NCBI GenBank assembly: GCA_018377235.1
Contig: JAGZZT010000016.1
Coordinates: forward strand, 1 to 64,000
Direction of reading: 5' to 3'
DNA from: Clostridium sp.
Lineage (GTDB): Bacteria > Bacillota > Clostridia > Lachnospirales > Lachnospiraceae
Length of the DNA stretch: 64,000 nt
A program made the translations under genes and the position numbers. Within the stretch, counting starts at the first letter, position 1. Each line of letters opens with the position of its first letter. This document shows positions 8,043 through 17,076 of the stretch, piece by piece. The notes under the pieces are model-generated. The model was not told where the DNA came from, made no database searches, and saw only the letters and a list, made by a program, of their open reading frames with translations.

Positions 8043-10604
8043 ATGATTTCAAGAGGTTTTTCAGAGCCGACAGACAGAGTCAAGAGACTCAAAAAAGCGA
8101 TTGTGGACGCAATTCCATATGTTGAATCTGAGAGAGCAGTGCTGGTAACAGAGTCCTACAAAGAGACAGAAGGGCTGTCTCCGATTATGCGCCGCGCTAA
8201 GGCAGCAGAGAAGATTTTCAATAATCTTCCTGTTACAATCCATGAGGATGAACTCATTGTAGGAGCTATTACGAAGAACCTGCGTTCCACAGAAATCTGT
8301 CCAGAGTTTTCTTATGACTGGGTGGAGAAAGAGTTCGACACTATGGGAACCAGAATGGCCGATCCGTTCCAGATTCCGAAGGACACAGCCAACGAATTAA
8401 GAGAGGCTTTTAAATACTGGGAGGGCAAAACGACAAGCGCTCTGGCAGATTCCTATATGTCCCAGGAGACAAAGGACTGCATTGCCAACGGCGTGTTTAC
8501 AGTAGGAAACTACTTTTACGGCGGCGTTGGACACGTATGCGTAGATTATGGCAAGGTTTTAAAGATTGGCTTTACGGGAATCATTAAACAGGCTCTCGAT
8601 GCTATGAACGCTATGGATCTGATGGATCCGGAATATATTAAGAAGAAAAACTTCTATGAGGCTATCGTGATTACATACAGCGCGGCTATCAATTTTGCTC
8701 ATCGCTATGCGGTAAAGGCCAGAGAGATGGCAGCCAGCTGTCCGGATCCAGTGAGAAAGGCAGAGCTTCTGCAGATTGCAGCTAACTGCGACAGAGTTCC
8801 GGAGAGAGGAGCTACAAACTTTTACGAGGCCTGCCAGGCATTCTGGTTTGTACAGATCCTGCTTCAGATTGAGGCAAACGGACACTCTATTTCCCCAGGA
8901 CGCTTCGACCAGTATATGTATCCTTATCTGGCTATGGATAAGTCAATATCTAAAGAGTTCGCTCAGGAGTTAGTTGACTGTATCTGGGTAAAATTAAACG
9001 ATGTAAACAAGACAAGAGACGAGATTTCCGCTCAGGCATTCGCAGGATACGCAGTATTCCAGAACCTGATTGTAGGAGGCCAGACAGAGGACGGACTGGA
9101 CGCTACCAACGAGGTTTCCTATATGTGTATGGAAGCAGTTGCCCATGTAAAGCTTCCAGCTCCTTCTTTCTCTATCCGTGTTCATCAGAATACACCGGAC
9201 GAATTCTTATACAGAGCATGTGAAGTAACACGTTTAGGACTGGGTGTTCCAGCTATGTACAACGATGAGGTTATTATCCCGGCACTTTGCAACAGAGGCG
9301 TTTCACTGGCAGATGCGAGAAGCTACTGCATCATCGGATGTGTAGAGCCTCAGTGCCCGCATAAGACAGAGGGTTGGCATGACGCAGCGTTCTTCAATAT
9401 CGCAAAAGTTCTTGAGATTACATTAAATAATGGCAAGGTTGGCGATAAGCAGTTAGGCCCGCAGACAGGAGATATGACCTCTTTCCACAGCGTAGACGAT
9501 ATCTTCGCAGCATACAAAAAGCAGATGGAATACTTTGTATACCATCTGGCAGAGGCTGATAACTGTGTAGATTTTGCTCATGCTGAGAGAGCTCCGCTTC
9601 CATTCCTTTCCGCTCTGGTAGATGATTGTATCGGAAGAGGAAAGAGCGTTCAGGAGGGCGGTGCTATCTATAACTTTACAGGTCCGCAGGCTTTCGGCGT
9701 AGCTGATTCCGGCGATTCTATCTGCGCTATCAAGAAGCATGTATTTGAGAACAAGGAAGTTACCATGGAGCAGTTAAAAGAGGCTCTGGCAAATAACTTC
9801 GGATATGGATGTACAGCAGGCGCTCCGGCAGCAGCTCCGGCTGACGATGAGGCTAAGATTTATGAGGCAGTAAAGAGAATTCTGAGCAATAACGGTTCCA
9901 TCAATATTGCAGAACTTCAGGCTCAGTTAAGCACAGGAACCTGTGGCTGGGAGAGCGGAAGACCTCAGTACGCAGCCGGAAATCCAGGCGCTGCAAATGA
10001 GCAGTACGCTCAGATCAAGAGAATTATGGAAAATACTCCATGGTTTGGAAATGATGATGATGAAGTAGATATGCTGGCCAGAAAATGCGGTCAGATTTAT
10101 TCCTACGAGGTAGAAAAGTATAAGAACCCAAGAGGCGGCCAGTTCCAGGCAGGGTGCTATCCGGTATCTGCAAACGTATTATTTGGAAAAGACGTATTAG
10201 CGCTTCCAGACGGACGTTTAGCACATGCTCCTCTGGCAGACGGCGTTTCCCCAAGACAGGGTAAGGATACAAATGGTCCGACAGCCGCAGCTATGTCTGT
10301 TGCCAAGCTTGACCACGAGAATTATTCTAATGGTACTCTCTACAACCAGAAATTCCTTCCTTCCGCACTGGCAGGAGACGAGGGATTAAAGAGATTTGCC
10401 GCTATGGTCCGCACCTACTTTGATCACAAAGGAATGCACGTACAGTTCAATGTTATCGACAAGGAGACGCTGCTGGAGGCTCAGAGACATCCAGAAGAAC
10501 ACAAGGATCTGGTTGTCCGTGTAGCGGGATACAGCGCACAGTTTACTGTACTTGCAAAGGAAGTTCAGGACGATATCATCAGCCGTACCGAGCAGGCCTT
10601 CTAA
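8043..10604 (+). CDS. dhaB1: B12-independent glycerol/1,2-propanediol dehydratase (glycyl radical enzyme)
   Basis: This 853-residue glycyl radical enzyme dehydrates a 1,2-diol to an aldehyde: propanediol to propanal, or glycerol to 3-hydroxypropanal. Cys433 and Glu435 lie in GCVEPQ, the same position as C433 in the Clostridium butyricum enzyme. The KTEGWHDAAFFN segment that follows is typical of diol dehydratases. Choline lyase CutC has a different sequence there. The radical Gly829 lies in VRVAGYSAQF. Compared with the 787-residue C. butyricum enzyme there is a roughly 65-residue insertion at about residues 590-655, rich in Ala/Pro and containing an amphipathic helix, possibly an encapsulation signal. 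The start at 8043 has AAGGAGG seven bases upstream. An upstream ATG at 8025 overlaps that site and is unlikely. Confidence 0.93.
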   Translation: MISRGFSEPTDRVKRLKKAIVDAIPYVESERAVLVTESYKETEGLSPIMRRAKAAEKIFNNLPVTIHEDELIVGAITKNLRSTEICPEFSYDWVEKEFDTMGTRMADPFQIPKDTANELREAFKYWEGKTTSALADSYMSQETKDCIANGVFTVGNYFYGGVGHVCVDYGKVLKIGFTGIIKQALDAMNAMDLMDPEYIKKKNFYEAIVITYSAAINFAHRYAVKAREMAASCPDPVRKAELLQIAANCDRVPERGATNFYEACQAFWFVQILLQIEANGHSISPGRFDQYMYPYLAMDKSISKEFAQELVDCIWVKLNDVNKTRDEISAQAFAGYAVFQNLIVGGQTEDGLDATNEVSYMCMEAVAHVKLPAPSFSIRVHQNTPDEFLYRACEVTRLGLGVPAMYNDEVIIPALCNRGVSLADARSYCIIGCVEPQCPHKTEGWHDAAFFNIAKVLEITLNNGKVGDKQLGPQTGDMTSFHSVDDIFAAYKKQMEYFVYHLAEADNCVDFAHAERAPLPFLSALVDDCIGRGKSVQEGGAIYNFTGPQAFGVADSGDSICAIKKHVFENKEVTMEQLKEALANNFGYGCTAGAPAAAPADDEAKIYEAVKRILSNNGSINIAELQAQLSTGTCGWESGRPQYAAGNPGAANEQYAQIKRIMENTPWFGNDDDEVDMLARKCGQIYSYEVEKYKNPRGGQFQAGCYPVSANVLFGKDVLALPDGRLAHAPLADGVSPRQGKDTNGPTAAAMSVAKLDHENYSNGTLYNQKFLPSALAGDEGLKRFAAMVRTYFDHKGMHVQFNVIDKETLLEAQRHPEEHKDLVVRVAGYSAQFTVLAKEVQDDIISRTEQAF

Positions 10605-10628
10605 ATATAAAGAAAGAGGGGAGCCGTC

Positions 10629-11546
10629 ATGGATTCTATTAATTACAATGTGTCAGGAACAGTCTTTGATATACAAAGATTTTCCCTCCACGATGGCCCG
10701 GGAATCAGGACGATTGTATTTTTAAAAGGCTGTCCCCTTTCCTGTAAATGGTGCAGTAATCCTGAGTCACAGAACATGAAGCCTGTGATCATGTACAAAA
10801 AAGAGGAGTGCCTTCACTGCGGACGCTGTGCTGCGGCCTGCAGCAGAAAGGCAATCAGCTTTGAAAACAAGGTTTTCATTGACCGTGAACTCTGTACTGG
10901 CTGCGGTGAATGCGCTAATGCTTGTCCGGCAGGTGCTCTGGTAGTGAAAGGCAGGACAATGACGGTACAGCAGCTGATCAGGGAACTGAAAAAGGATGCA
11001 ACTACCTACAGGCGCTCCGGAGGGGGCATTACTCTCTCCGGAGGAGAGCCTCTCGTGCAGCATGAGTTTGCATCAGAGCTTCTCAGAGCCTGCAAAGCCC
11101 AGGGCTGGGATACAGCTGTTGAAACCACGGGAGCTGGCCTTTCAGAAGCTGTGGAGCAGGTAATCCCATATGTGGATACAGTCCTTCTCGATATTAAGCA
11201 TCTTGATACAAAGAAGCACAGAAAGTTTACAGGAATCGGAAACGAACAGATTTTAAAAAACGCGGTCAGAATCAGCCAGATTTCAAATACAGTTGTTCGT
11301 GTTCCCGTAATTCCAGGCTTCAATTACTCGGAGGAAGAGATCCGGGAAATTGCAGAGTTTGCTAAAACACTGCGGGGAGTGAGGACGATTCATCTTTTGC
11401 CGTACCACACATTCGGCGAAAACAAATACGATCTGCTGGGACGCGAGTACGAGCTGGCAGATATTAAGCCTCTGAAACCTGAGGAGCTGGAACCTTTCAA
11501 AACCATGGTGGAGAAGGAAGGATTCCAGTGCATCATAGGCGGTTAA
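10629..11546 (+). CDS. dhaB2: Radical SAM activase of the diol dehydratase
   Basis: This 305-residue radical SAM protein installs the glycyl radical on the dehydratase. The SAM cluster motif is CPLSCKWC near residue 35. Two ferredoxin-like [4Fe-4S] motifs follow (CLHCGRCAAAC and CTGCGECANAC), as in all activases of this class, then the SGGEP motif. It starts 24 bases after the dehydratase stop with GAGGGGAG upstream, so the pair is co-transcribed. Confidence 0.94.
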   Translation: MDSINYNVSGTVFDIQRFSLHDGPGIRTIVFLKGCPLSCKWCSNPESQNMKPVIMYKKEECLHCGRCAAACSRKAISFENKVFIDRELCTGCGECANACPAGALVVKGRTMTVQQLIRELKKDATTYRRSGGGITLSGGEPLVQHEFASELLRACKAQGWDTAVETTGAGLSEAVEQVIPYVDTVLLDIKHLDTKKHRKFTGIGNEQILKNAVRISQISNTVVRVPVIPGFNYSEEEIREIAEFAKTLRGVRTIHLLPYHTFGENKYDLLGREYELADIKPLKPEELEPFKTMVEKEGFQCIIGG

Positions 11547-11570
11547 GAACAGATTAATGGAGGAATCAGA

Positions 11571-12362
11571 ATGGATCAGCAGTTAATTGAAAAAGTAATG
11601 AAACAGGTATCTGACGAACTCGGAATTAAGACAGAGGAGTGCAGAACCGAGGCGCCTCAGGCAGTTGAGAGCGTTCAGAATATCGGTTTAACCGAGTTTG
11701 TAGGGACAGCTATGGGAGATACCATTGGACTTGTAATTGCAAGCGTAGATCCGATGTTAAAGGATGTCATGAATTTAGGAAAATTCCGTTCTATCGGAAT
11801 TATCGGCGGAAGAACAGGAGCCGGCCCACAGATTTGGGCCGTAGATGAGGCGGTAAAGGCTACCAATACAGAGATCATTTCTGTAGAGCTTCCAAGAGAT
11901 ACAAAAGGAGGTGCCGGACACGGCAGCTTAATCTACATCGGTGCTGAGGATGTATCCGATGCCAGAAGAGCAGTAGAGATTGCGCTTCAGGTTCTTCCGA
12001 AATACTTCGGAGATGTGTATGGAAACGACGCCGGACATCTGGAGTTTCAGTATACAGCGAGAGCCAGCTACTGTCTGGAGAAAGCCCTTGGAGCTCCTGT
12101 AGGCAGAGCATTCGGTATGACATGTGCAGGCCCGGCAGCCATTGGAACCGTTCTTGCAGATATCGCAGTTAAGGCTGCTAACGTAGAGGTAGTGGGGTAC
12201 ACCTCCCCAGGCGCTGGAAGTCATTCCAACGAGGTAATTTTAACCTTTACAGGCGATTCCGGAGCAGTAAGACAGGCAGTTAAGGCTGCTATTGAGGCGG
12301 GCAAGAAGATGCTCGGTGCTCTTGGAGATGAACCGAAGCCTACAACAACCCCATACATCTAA
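11571..12362 (+). CDS. pduB: PduB-like tandem BMC shell protein
   Basis: This 263-residue tandem-domain (BMC-T) shell protein is of the PduB type and should form trimers. After a 35-residue N-terminal segment, two BMC domains cover about 40-150 and 160-255. Typical blocks are GIIGGRTGAGPQIWA and EVVGYTSPGAGSHSNEV. The first 15 residues form an amphipathic helix of the kind that in PduB contacts the lumen enzymes. The start follows GGAGG. Confidence 0.92.
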   Translation: MDQQLIEKVMKQVSDELGIKTEECRTEAPQAVESVQNIGLTEFVGTAMGDTIGLVIASVDPMLKDVMNLGKFRSIGIIGGRTGAGPQIWAVDEAVKATNTEIISVELPRDTKGGAGHGSLIYIGAEDVSDARRAVEIALQVLPKYFGDVYGNDAGHLEFQYTARASYCLEKALGAPVGRAFGMTCAGPAAIGTVLADIAVKAANVEVVGYTSPGAGSHSNEVILTFTGDSGAVRQAVKAAIEAGKKMLGALGDEPKPTTTPYI

Positions 12363-12426
12363 AAAATCTTAATAAGAAATATTTCTGTAAAAAGACTTAA
12401 AAAACCAGAAATGAGGAGGTCTTTCT

Positions 12427-12705
12427 ATGAATTCAGACGCATTAGGCATGGTGGAGACAAAAGGTCTCGTAGGCGCGATTGAGGCAGCGGACGCCATGGT
12501 AAAGGCAGCAAATGTAACATTAGTAGGATATGAAAAGATTGGTTCCGGTCTTGTAACCGTTATGGTGCGAGGAGACGTAGGAGCTGTGAAAGCTTCTGTA
12601 GATGCAGGCGCAGCCTCCGCAAGAGCAGTGGGAGAGGTAGTGTCCGTACACGTAATTCCGAGACCGCATACAGATGTAGAGAAGATTCTTCCGCATATGG
12701 ACTAA
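12427..12705 (+). CDS. pduA: PduA/EutM-like BMC-H shell protein (copy 1)
   Basis: This 92-residue single BMC-domain protein should make the main hexameric facets. It starts with the GMVETKGLVGAIEAADAM motif. The pore-loop region is YEKIGSGLVTV, and it ends with IPRPHTDVEKILP. It is nearly identical to the second copy at 17077-17355. A strong GAGGAGG site precedes the ATG. Confidence 0.95.
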   Translation: MNSDALGMVETKGLVGAIEAADAMVKAANVTLVGYEKIGSGLVTVMVRGDVGAVKASVDAGAASARAVGEVVSVHVIPRPHTDVEKILPHMD

Positions 12706-12789
12706 TCGTCAGTAAGGGGGTGCTGCAGAACCAGCTTCAGGTGGAATCCAGAGAAGGTTTTGCAGCACCTTCTGAAATGAGGTGGAAAT

Positions 12790-13572
12790 GTGAATATCAG
12801 CGAAAAGCAGCTGCGTGATGCTATTATCCGGGCGATTGCCAAGATAGAGGCAGAGGAGGGACTTTTCTCAAAAAACAGAAAAAAACAGAAAATTTATATG
12901 GTCTGCGCCGGCGGCTGGGATGAGCGGTATCTGGAATTTCTGAAAACTGTGCAGCCGGAAGAGGAGACAGCAGTCCCGGTGCTGACAGAAGTGATGAGAG
13001 GACAGGAACACAGATTTTATGGGGAACATGGATGCAGAGACTGCATGTACCTGGATGGTACGATTCCTTCTGATTTAGTGGATGCGGTCACTGTGTTTCC
13101 TGTAGTTCCCAGAGATCTGATTTCCAAGACAGCTCTCGGTATCAGTGATACGCCTCAGACACAGTGGATTGTCTCCTGCATGGAAGCTGGAAGCAGAATC
13201 GTGTTTCTTACCTCTGGGCTTGTCCCCTTTACTGGGAGGGAGCCAAAGGCGTATGTAAACAGGATTCTTTCTTATTACAGAACTGTGCTGGAGTATGGTA
13301 TTGAGCTTTCCAGCAGCTGCCAGACAAAGATCACTGTGTCAGCAGAGAAACAGGGTCAGGCTTTCCATTCTGCCGCAGTCTCTGATGAGAAAATAATTTA
13401 TGGAACAGAGAGCATTAAGAAATCGGGAAAGAAGCGCGTAATTTCCGCTAAGGATGTAGAGCAGCTCCAGAGAGGCGGTGTCCTTTTGGTGGAGGAAGAC
13501 GATATTATAACAGATTTGGCTAGAGACAGAGCCAGATTTTTACAAGTGACATTTAAGACAGCAGGACATTGA
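12790..13572 (+). CDS. Conserved BMC-locus protein of unknown function
   Basis: This 260-residue protein is not confidently recognised. Its N-terminus (about 1-22) is an amphipathic helix like BMC encapsulation peptides. Alternating strand/helix segments follow (KIYMVCAGG, VTVFPVVPRD, SRIVFLTSGL), suggesting a Rossmann- or flavoprotein-like fold. Similar hypothetical proteins occur in eut- and pdu-type loci. The start is GTG with GAGGTGG upstream. Its position between two shell genes suggests a luminal or shell-assembly role. Confidence 0.6.
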   Translation: MNISEKQLRDAIIRAIAKIEAEEGLFSKNRKKQKIYMVCAGGWDERYLEFLKTVQPEEETAVPVLTEVMRGQEHRFYGEHGCRDCMYLDGTIPSDLVDAVTVFPVVPRDLISKTALGISDTPQTQWIVSCMEAGSRIVFLTSGLVPFTGREPKAYVNRILSYYRTVLEYGIELSSSCQTKITVSAEKQGQAFHSAAVSDEKIIYGTESIKKSGKKRVISAKDVEQLQRGGVLLVEEDDIITDLARDRARFLQVTFKTAGH

Positions 13573-13583
13573 GGTGAAACGAT

Positions 13584-14156
13584 ATGAAGCAGGCGCTGGG
13601 ACTGGTTGAGATTGCCGGACTGTGCATCGCCGTTACAGCGGCAGACGCTATGGTAAAATCGGCAAACGTAGAACTGGTGGAGCTGGAACCGGCTAAGGGC
13701 GGCGGCTATATGACAATTAAAGTAGTTGGAGACGTAGGCGCAGTCAACGCGGCGGTGATGGCAGGACGCCAGGTGGGGGAAGAGCATCAGAAGCTGGTAG
13801 CCTGGAAGGTGATTCCCCGTCCGTCTGACTTTGTGGAGGACGCATTTGTAAACCGCAGAGAAGAAAAAGCTGAAGTATCGGAGGCAGCTCCGAATGAGAC
13901 AGACAGTTCTGAAGAAGATGGTATACAGAAACAGACTTCTGCAGAGATTCAGCCAGTAGAGCAGATGGGAGAACTGAAACAGGAGAAAACGGCAGAGCAG
14001 ATGAAAGAGCTGAGTCAGGAAGCACAGCCAGAACAGGAGAAGCAGTCGGCAGAGATCTCTGTGGAGGAACAGAAAGAAGCTTCAGAGAAATCTGAAAAGG
14101 CTCTGGAAGACAGCAAGATGAAACGGCCTCCCAGAAGAACGCCAAGAAAGAAATAG
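13584..14156 (+). CDS. BMC-H shell protein with long charged C-terminal tail
   Basis: Residues 1-90 are a canonical BMC-H domain (ALGLVEIAGL to WKVIPRPSDF). Residues 95-175 form a Glu/Gln/Lys-rich, probably disordered tail, and the last 12 residues are strongly basic (RPPRRTPRKK). PduK and EutK also carry tails, but this one shows neither the Fe-S cysteines of PduK nor an obvious helix-turn-helix. The tail could tether cargo, nucleic acid or positioning factors. The start has GAGGTGAA. Confidence 0.88.
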   Translation: MKQALGLVEIAGLCIAVTAADAMVKSANVELVELEPAKGGGYMTIKVVGDVGAVNAAVMAGRQVGEEHQKLVAWKVIPRPSDFVEDAFVNRREEKAEVSEAAPNETDSSEEDGIQKQTSAEIQPVEQMGELKQEKTAEQMKELSQEAQPEQEKQSAEISVEEQKEASEKSEKALEDSKMKRPPRRTPRKK

Positions 14157-14196
14157 AATATACGGCACTGAGCCGGCGAAAGGAACGTGAACAGAA

Positions 14197-14460
14197 ATGA
14201 AACTGGCAAAGATTACAGGAACTGTGGTAGCAACGCGCAAGGATGAATCTCTGGTGGGTTACAAGCTGATGATTATCCGGCGGATTAACGGCCAGGGCGA
14301 TTACATTGGCGAAGAAGAAGTGGCAGTTGACTATGTAGGCGCAGGGATCGGAGAGACTGTTCTCATTGGCCAGGGCTCGTCTGTCCGCGTGGATGAGAAG
14401 AAAAGACAGGCTGTGATTGACATGGCTATTATTGGAATTGTTGATAATATTGATATTTAA
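14197..14460 (+). CDS. eutN: BMC-P vertex protein (EutN/PduN/CcmL-like)
   Basis: This 87-residue protein of the EutN/CcmL family should form the pentamers that close shell vertices. Family blocks are the N-terminal KITGTVVATRKDESLVGYKL, the central GAGIGETVLIGQGSSVR and the C-terminal DMAIIGIVDNIDI. The ribosome site (AAAGGAA) is modest. It lies within the continuous BMC operon. Confidence 0.93.
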   Translation: MKLAKITGTVVATRKDESLVGYKLMIIRRINGQGDYIGEEEVAVDYVGAGIGETVLIGQGSSVRVDEKKRQAVIDMAIIGIVDNIDI

Positions 14461-14493
14461 TATCAAATTGTGAAGGAAAGGAGGGAAATCAGG

Positions 14494-15807
14494 ATGAAAA
14501 GCAGTGTCTATTCCAGTGTAAGCGAAGCGGTAATGGCGGCCAGAGGAGCCTTTGGGCGGTACAGCGAACTGACTCTCAATGAGCGAAGTGAAATTTTAGA
14601 GACAGTAAAAGCAGCAGTGCGGCCTAAGATTACAGAGCTGGCCGAGATGACCGTGGCTGAGACAGGAATGGGAAATGTAGCTGATAAAATAGAAAAGCTG
14701 AAGCTGGCAGTAGAAAAAACGCCGGGCGTAGAGGATTTGATTACAGAGGTAAATACAGGTGATCACGGGATGACGCTTTATGAGCTGTCTGCATTTGGCG
14801 TTGTCTGCGCCGTTCATCCCTGTACGAATCCCTGTGCGACTTTGATCAGCAATACGATTGGAATTTTAGCGGCAGGGAACGCTGTAGTCCATTGCCCTCA
14901 TCCGAGAGCAGTGAGAGTATCCCAGTATCTGACGGGAATTATCAGTGACGCAGTGCGGAGTATCTGCGGAATCGATAATCTGGTGGTGACAGTCAGCGAG
15001 AGTCTCATGGGTTCTACAAAAGAGATCATGAGCCATCCGGATGTGGATTTGATTGTATGCACAGGGGGAGCAGGACCTCTCCGACAGGCAATGTGTTCTG
15101 GAAAAAAGGTGATTGGAGCAGGTCCGGCAAATCCAGTAGCGATTGTGGATGAGACGGCTGATATTGAAAAGGCAGCCAGGGATATTGTACAGGGGGCGTC
15201 TTTTGATTATAACCTGATGTGTACCTCGGAAAAATCGATTGTGGCAGTAGAAGCAGCGGCAGAACAGTTGATTTCATATCTGGAGAGAAACGGAGTTTAC
15301 TATACAAGAAACGCAGAGGAAATCGACAGGCTCTATTATACAGCTGTTACAGAGGACTTTGTCATCAATAAAAAGATGGAAGGACAGAGTGCAGAAACAA
15401 TTCTGGAGGCGGCAAAAATTCCTCACAGAAAAGGAATTAAGCTGATTGTGGCAGAAACGGATCGAATGCATCCCTTTGCTACTCTGGAGCTGCTGATGCC
15501 ATTGGTTCCCTTGATTCGAGTGAAAGATTTTGAACAGGCTCTGGATACAGCTCTTGATATTGAGCAGGGATACCGCCATACTGCCACTATTCATTCAGAA
15601 TCCATCGAGCACATGAACCGGGCGGCTAAGAAGCTTCAGACAGCTGTATTTGTGAAAAATGGTCCCTCTCTTCTGGGAATCGGTTTTGACAAGGAAGGCC
15701 ATACCAGCTTTACAATCGGAACCATCACAGGAGAAGGAACTACTTCGGCGAGACATTTCGCCAGAAGAAGACGCTGTACGCTTACCAGCGGATTTTCCAT
15801 TCGCTAA
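14494..15807 (+). CDS. CoA-acylating aldehyde dehydrogenase without encapsulation peptide
   Basis: This 437-residue protein is of the PduP/EutE class, converting an aldehyde, CoA and NAD+ to acyl-CoA. The catalytic Cys is C243 (NLMCTSEK), preceded by GAGPANPVAIVDETADIEKA-type nucleotide-binding elements. It begins directly at the catalytic fold (SSVSEAVMAARGAF) and lacks the N-terminal helix seen in the second paralogue. It may be piggy-backed into the shell or work outside. The start is the ATG at 14494 after AAAGGAGGG. Confidence 0.9.
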   Translation: MKSSVYSSVSEAVMAARGAFGRYSELTLNERSEILETVKAAVRPKITELAEMTVAETGMGNVADKIEKLKLAVEKTPGVEDLITEVNTGDHGMTLYELSAFGVVCAVHPCTNPCATLISNTIGILAAGNAVVHCPHPRAVRVSQYLTGIISDAVRSICGIDNLVVTVSESLMGSTKEIMSHPDVDLIVCTGGAGPLRQAMCSGKKVIGAGPANPVAIVDETADIEKAARDIVQGASFDYNLMCTSEKSIVAVEAAAEQLISYLERNGVYYTRNAEEIDRLYYTAVTEDFVINKKMEGQSAETILEAAKIPHRKGIKLIVAETDRMHPFATLELLMPLVPLIRVKDFEQALDTALDIEQGYRHTATIHSESIEHMNRAAKKLQTAVFVKNGPSLLGIGFDKEGHTSFTIGTITGEGTTSARHFARRRRCTLTSGFSIR

Positions 15808-15821
15808 AGGCAGGTGAAGAT

Positions 15822-17003
15822 ATGATACAGAAACAGGAGGACGACTATCTGGTTACATCAGAATCTGTGACAGAGGGACATCCTGATAAGGTGTGCGATC
15901 AGATTTCAGATGCAGTTCTGGACGCGTATCTGGTTCAGGATCCAAAGTCGAGGGTGGCGGTGGAAACTATGGTGTCAACCGATATGGCAGTTCTGGCCGG
16001 AGAGGTTACATCTAAGGGAACAGTAGATGTAGTGAAAACGGTCAGAGAAGTAATACGAAGCATTGGATACACAGAAAAGGGAAAAGGATTCGATGCTGAT
16101 ACCTGTATGATTTTTACAAATATTCACAATCAGTCTCCCGATATTTCCATGGGAGTAGGAAAGGGAACGGATGGTGAGAAGGAGATAATAGGCGGCGGAG
16201 ATCAGGGTATTATGTACGGTTATGCATCAGATGAGACGGAGAATCTGATGCCTCTGCCCTGCAGTTTGGCGAACAGGCTGGCTATGCAGCTGGCGGCTGT
16301 CAGAAAGCAGGGAAAGGTCGATTTTTTGTATCCTGATGGAAAAAGCCAGGTGACCATGCGTTACCGGGCGGATGGAACTCCGGTTTCTATCGAAAGCATA
16401 GTCATTTCTGCACAGCACCATGAGGCAGTGCCCCAGAGCATTTTGGAAGCGGTGATACGCTGCCTTGTTATCGAACCGGTGATTGACAGAAAATGGCTGA
16501 CAGATGAGACGAAGATACATATCAATCCCACTGGAAGATTTGTCATAGGAGGACCGGCAGGAGATACAGGACTGACTGGAAGAAAGATTATGGTGGATAC
16601 CTACGGAACTATCGGAAAACACGGAGGCGGAGCTTTTTCAGGCAAGGATCCGACGAAGGTAGATCGCTCTGCAGCTTATATGGCCAGATATGTGGCGAAA
16701 AATATTGTAGCTGCCGGACTGGCAAAGCGCTGCGAGGTAGCCTTGGCTTATGTAATCGGGGGTATTGAGCCGGAGGCAGTGACTATTAATACTTTCGGCA
16801 CTGGCAAGCTTTCCGATGCCGCTCTTTCCGCGCTGGTAGAAAACGTATTTTCCTTCCAGGTGGCGGACATTATTTCTCAGCTGGAACTGAGAAAGCCGCA
16901 GTTTCAAAAGACGGCGGCCTACGGCCACTTCGGTTGGGAAGATCAGGGCTTTAAATGGGAGGAAACCGATAAGGCCTGGATTTTAAAGCAGCTGTCCATA
17001 TAG
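15822..17003 (+). CDS. metK: S-adenosylmethionine synthetase in the BMC operon
   Basis: This 393-residue methionine adenosyltransferase makes SAM from methionine and ATP. The motifs GHPDKVCDQISDAVLDAY, GGGDQGIMYGYA and GGAFSGKDPTKVDRSAAY are all present, so it should be active. It sits 14 bases after the aldehyde dehydrogenase gene and before a shell gene, so it is clearly part of the operon. The likely reason is SAM supply to the radical activase. Whether it is luminal is unknown: I see no added targeting helix beyond a short N-terminus. Confidence 0.95.
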   Translation: MIQKQEDDYLVTSESVTEGHPDKVCDQISDAVLDAYLVQDPKSRVAVETMVSTDMAVLAGEVTSKGTVDVVKTVREVIRSIGYTEKGKGFDADTCMIFTNIHNQSPDISMGVGKGTDGEKEIIGGGDQGIMYGYASDETENLMPLPCSLANRLAMQLAAVRKQGKVDFLYPDGKSQVTMRYRADGTPVSIESIVISAQHHEAVPQSILEAVIRCLVIEPVIDRKWLTDETKIHINPTGRFVIGGPAGDTGLTGRKIMVDTYGTIGKHGGGAFSGKDPTKVDRSAAYMARYVAKNIVAAGLAKRCEVALAYVIGGIEPEAVTINTFGTGKLSDAALSALVENVFSFQVADIISQLELRKPQFQKTAAYGHFGWEDQGFKWEETDKAWILKQLSI

Positions 17004-17076
17004 AATAAAAAAACAAAAAATAATAAATATTCAGAAAAATTTATCTGAAATATAGAAAGATCAGGAGGAGAACATT

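Noticed and set aside
8043..10604. Choline trimethylamine-lyase (CutC) as the signature enzyme
   Set aside because: The residues after GCVEPQ read CPHKTEGWHDAAFFN as in diol dehydratases, whereas CutC has a quite different segment there. The whole N-terminus also follows the C. butyricum glycerol dehydratase.
13744..14466. 240-codon frame antisense to the tailed shell protein and vertex protein
   Set aside because: It spans two sense genes and results from the biased Glu/Gln codons of the tail.
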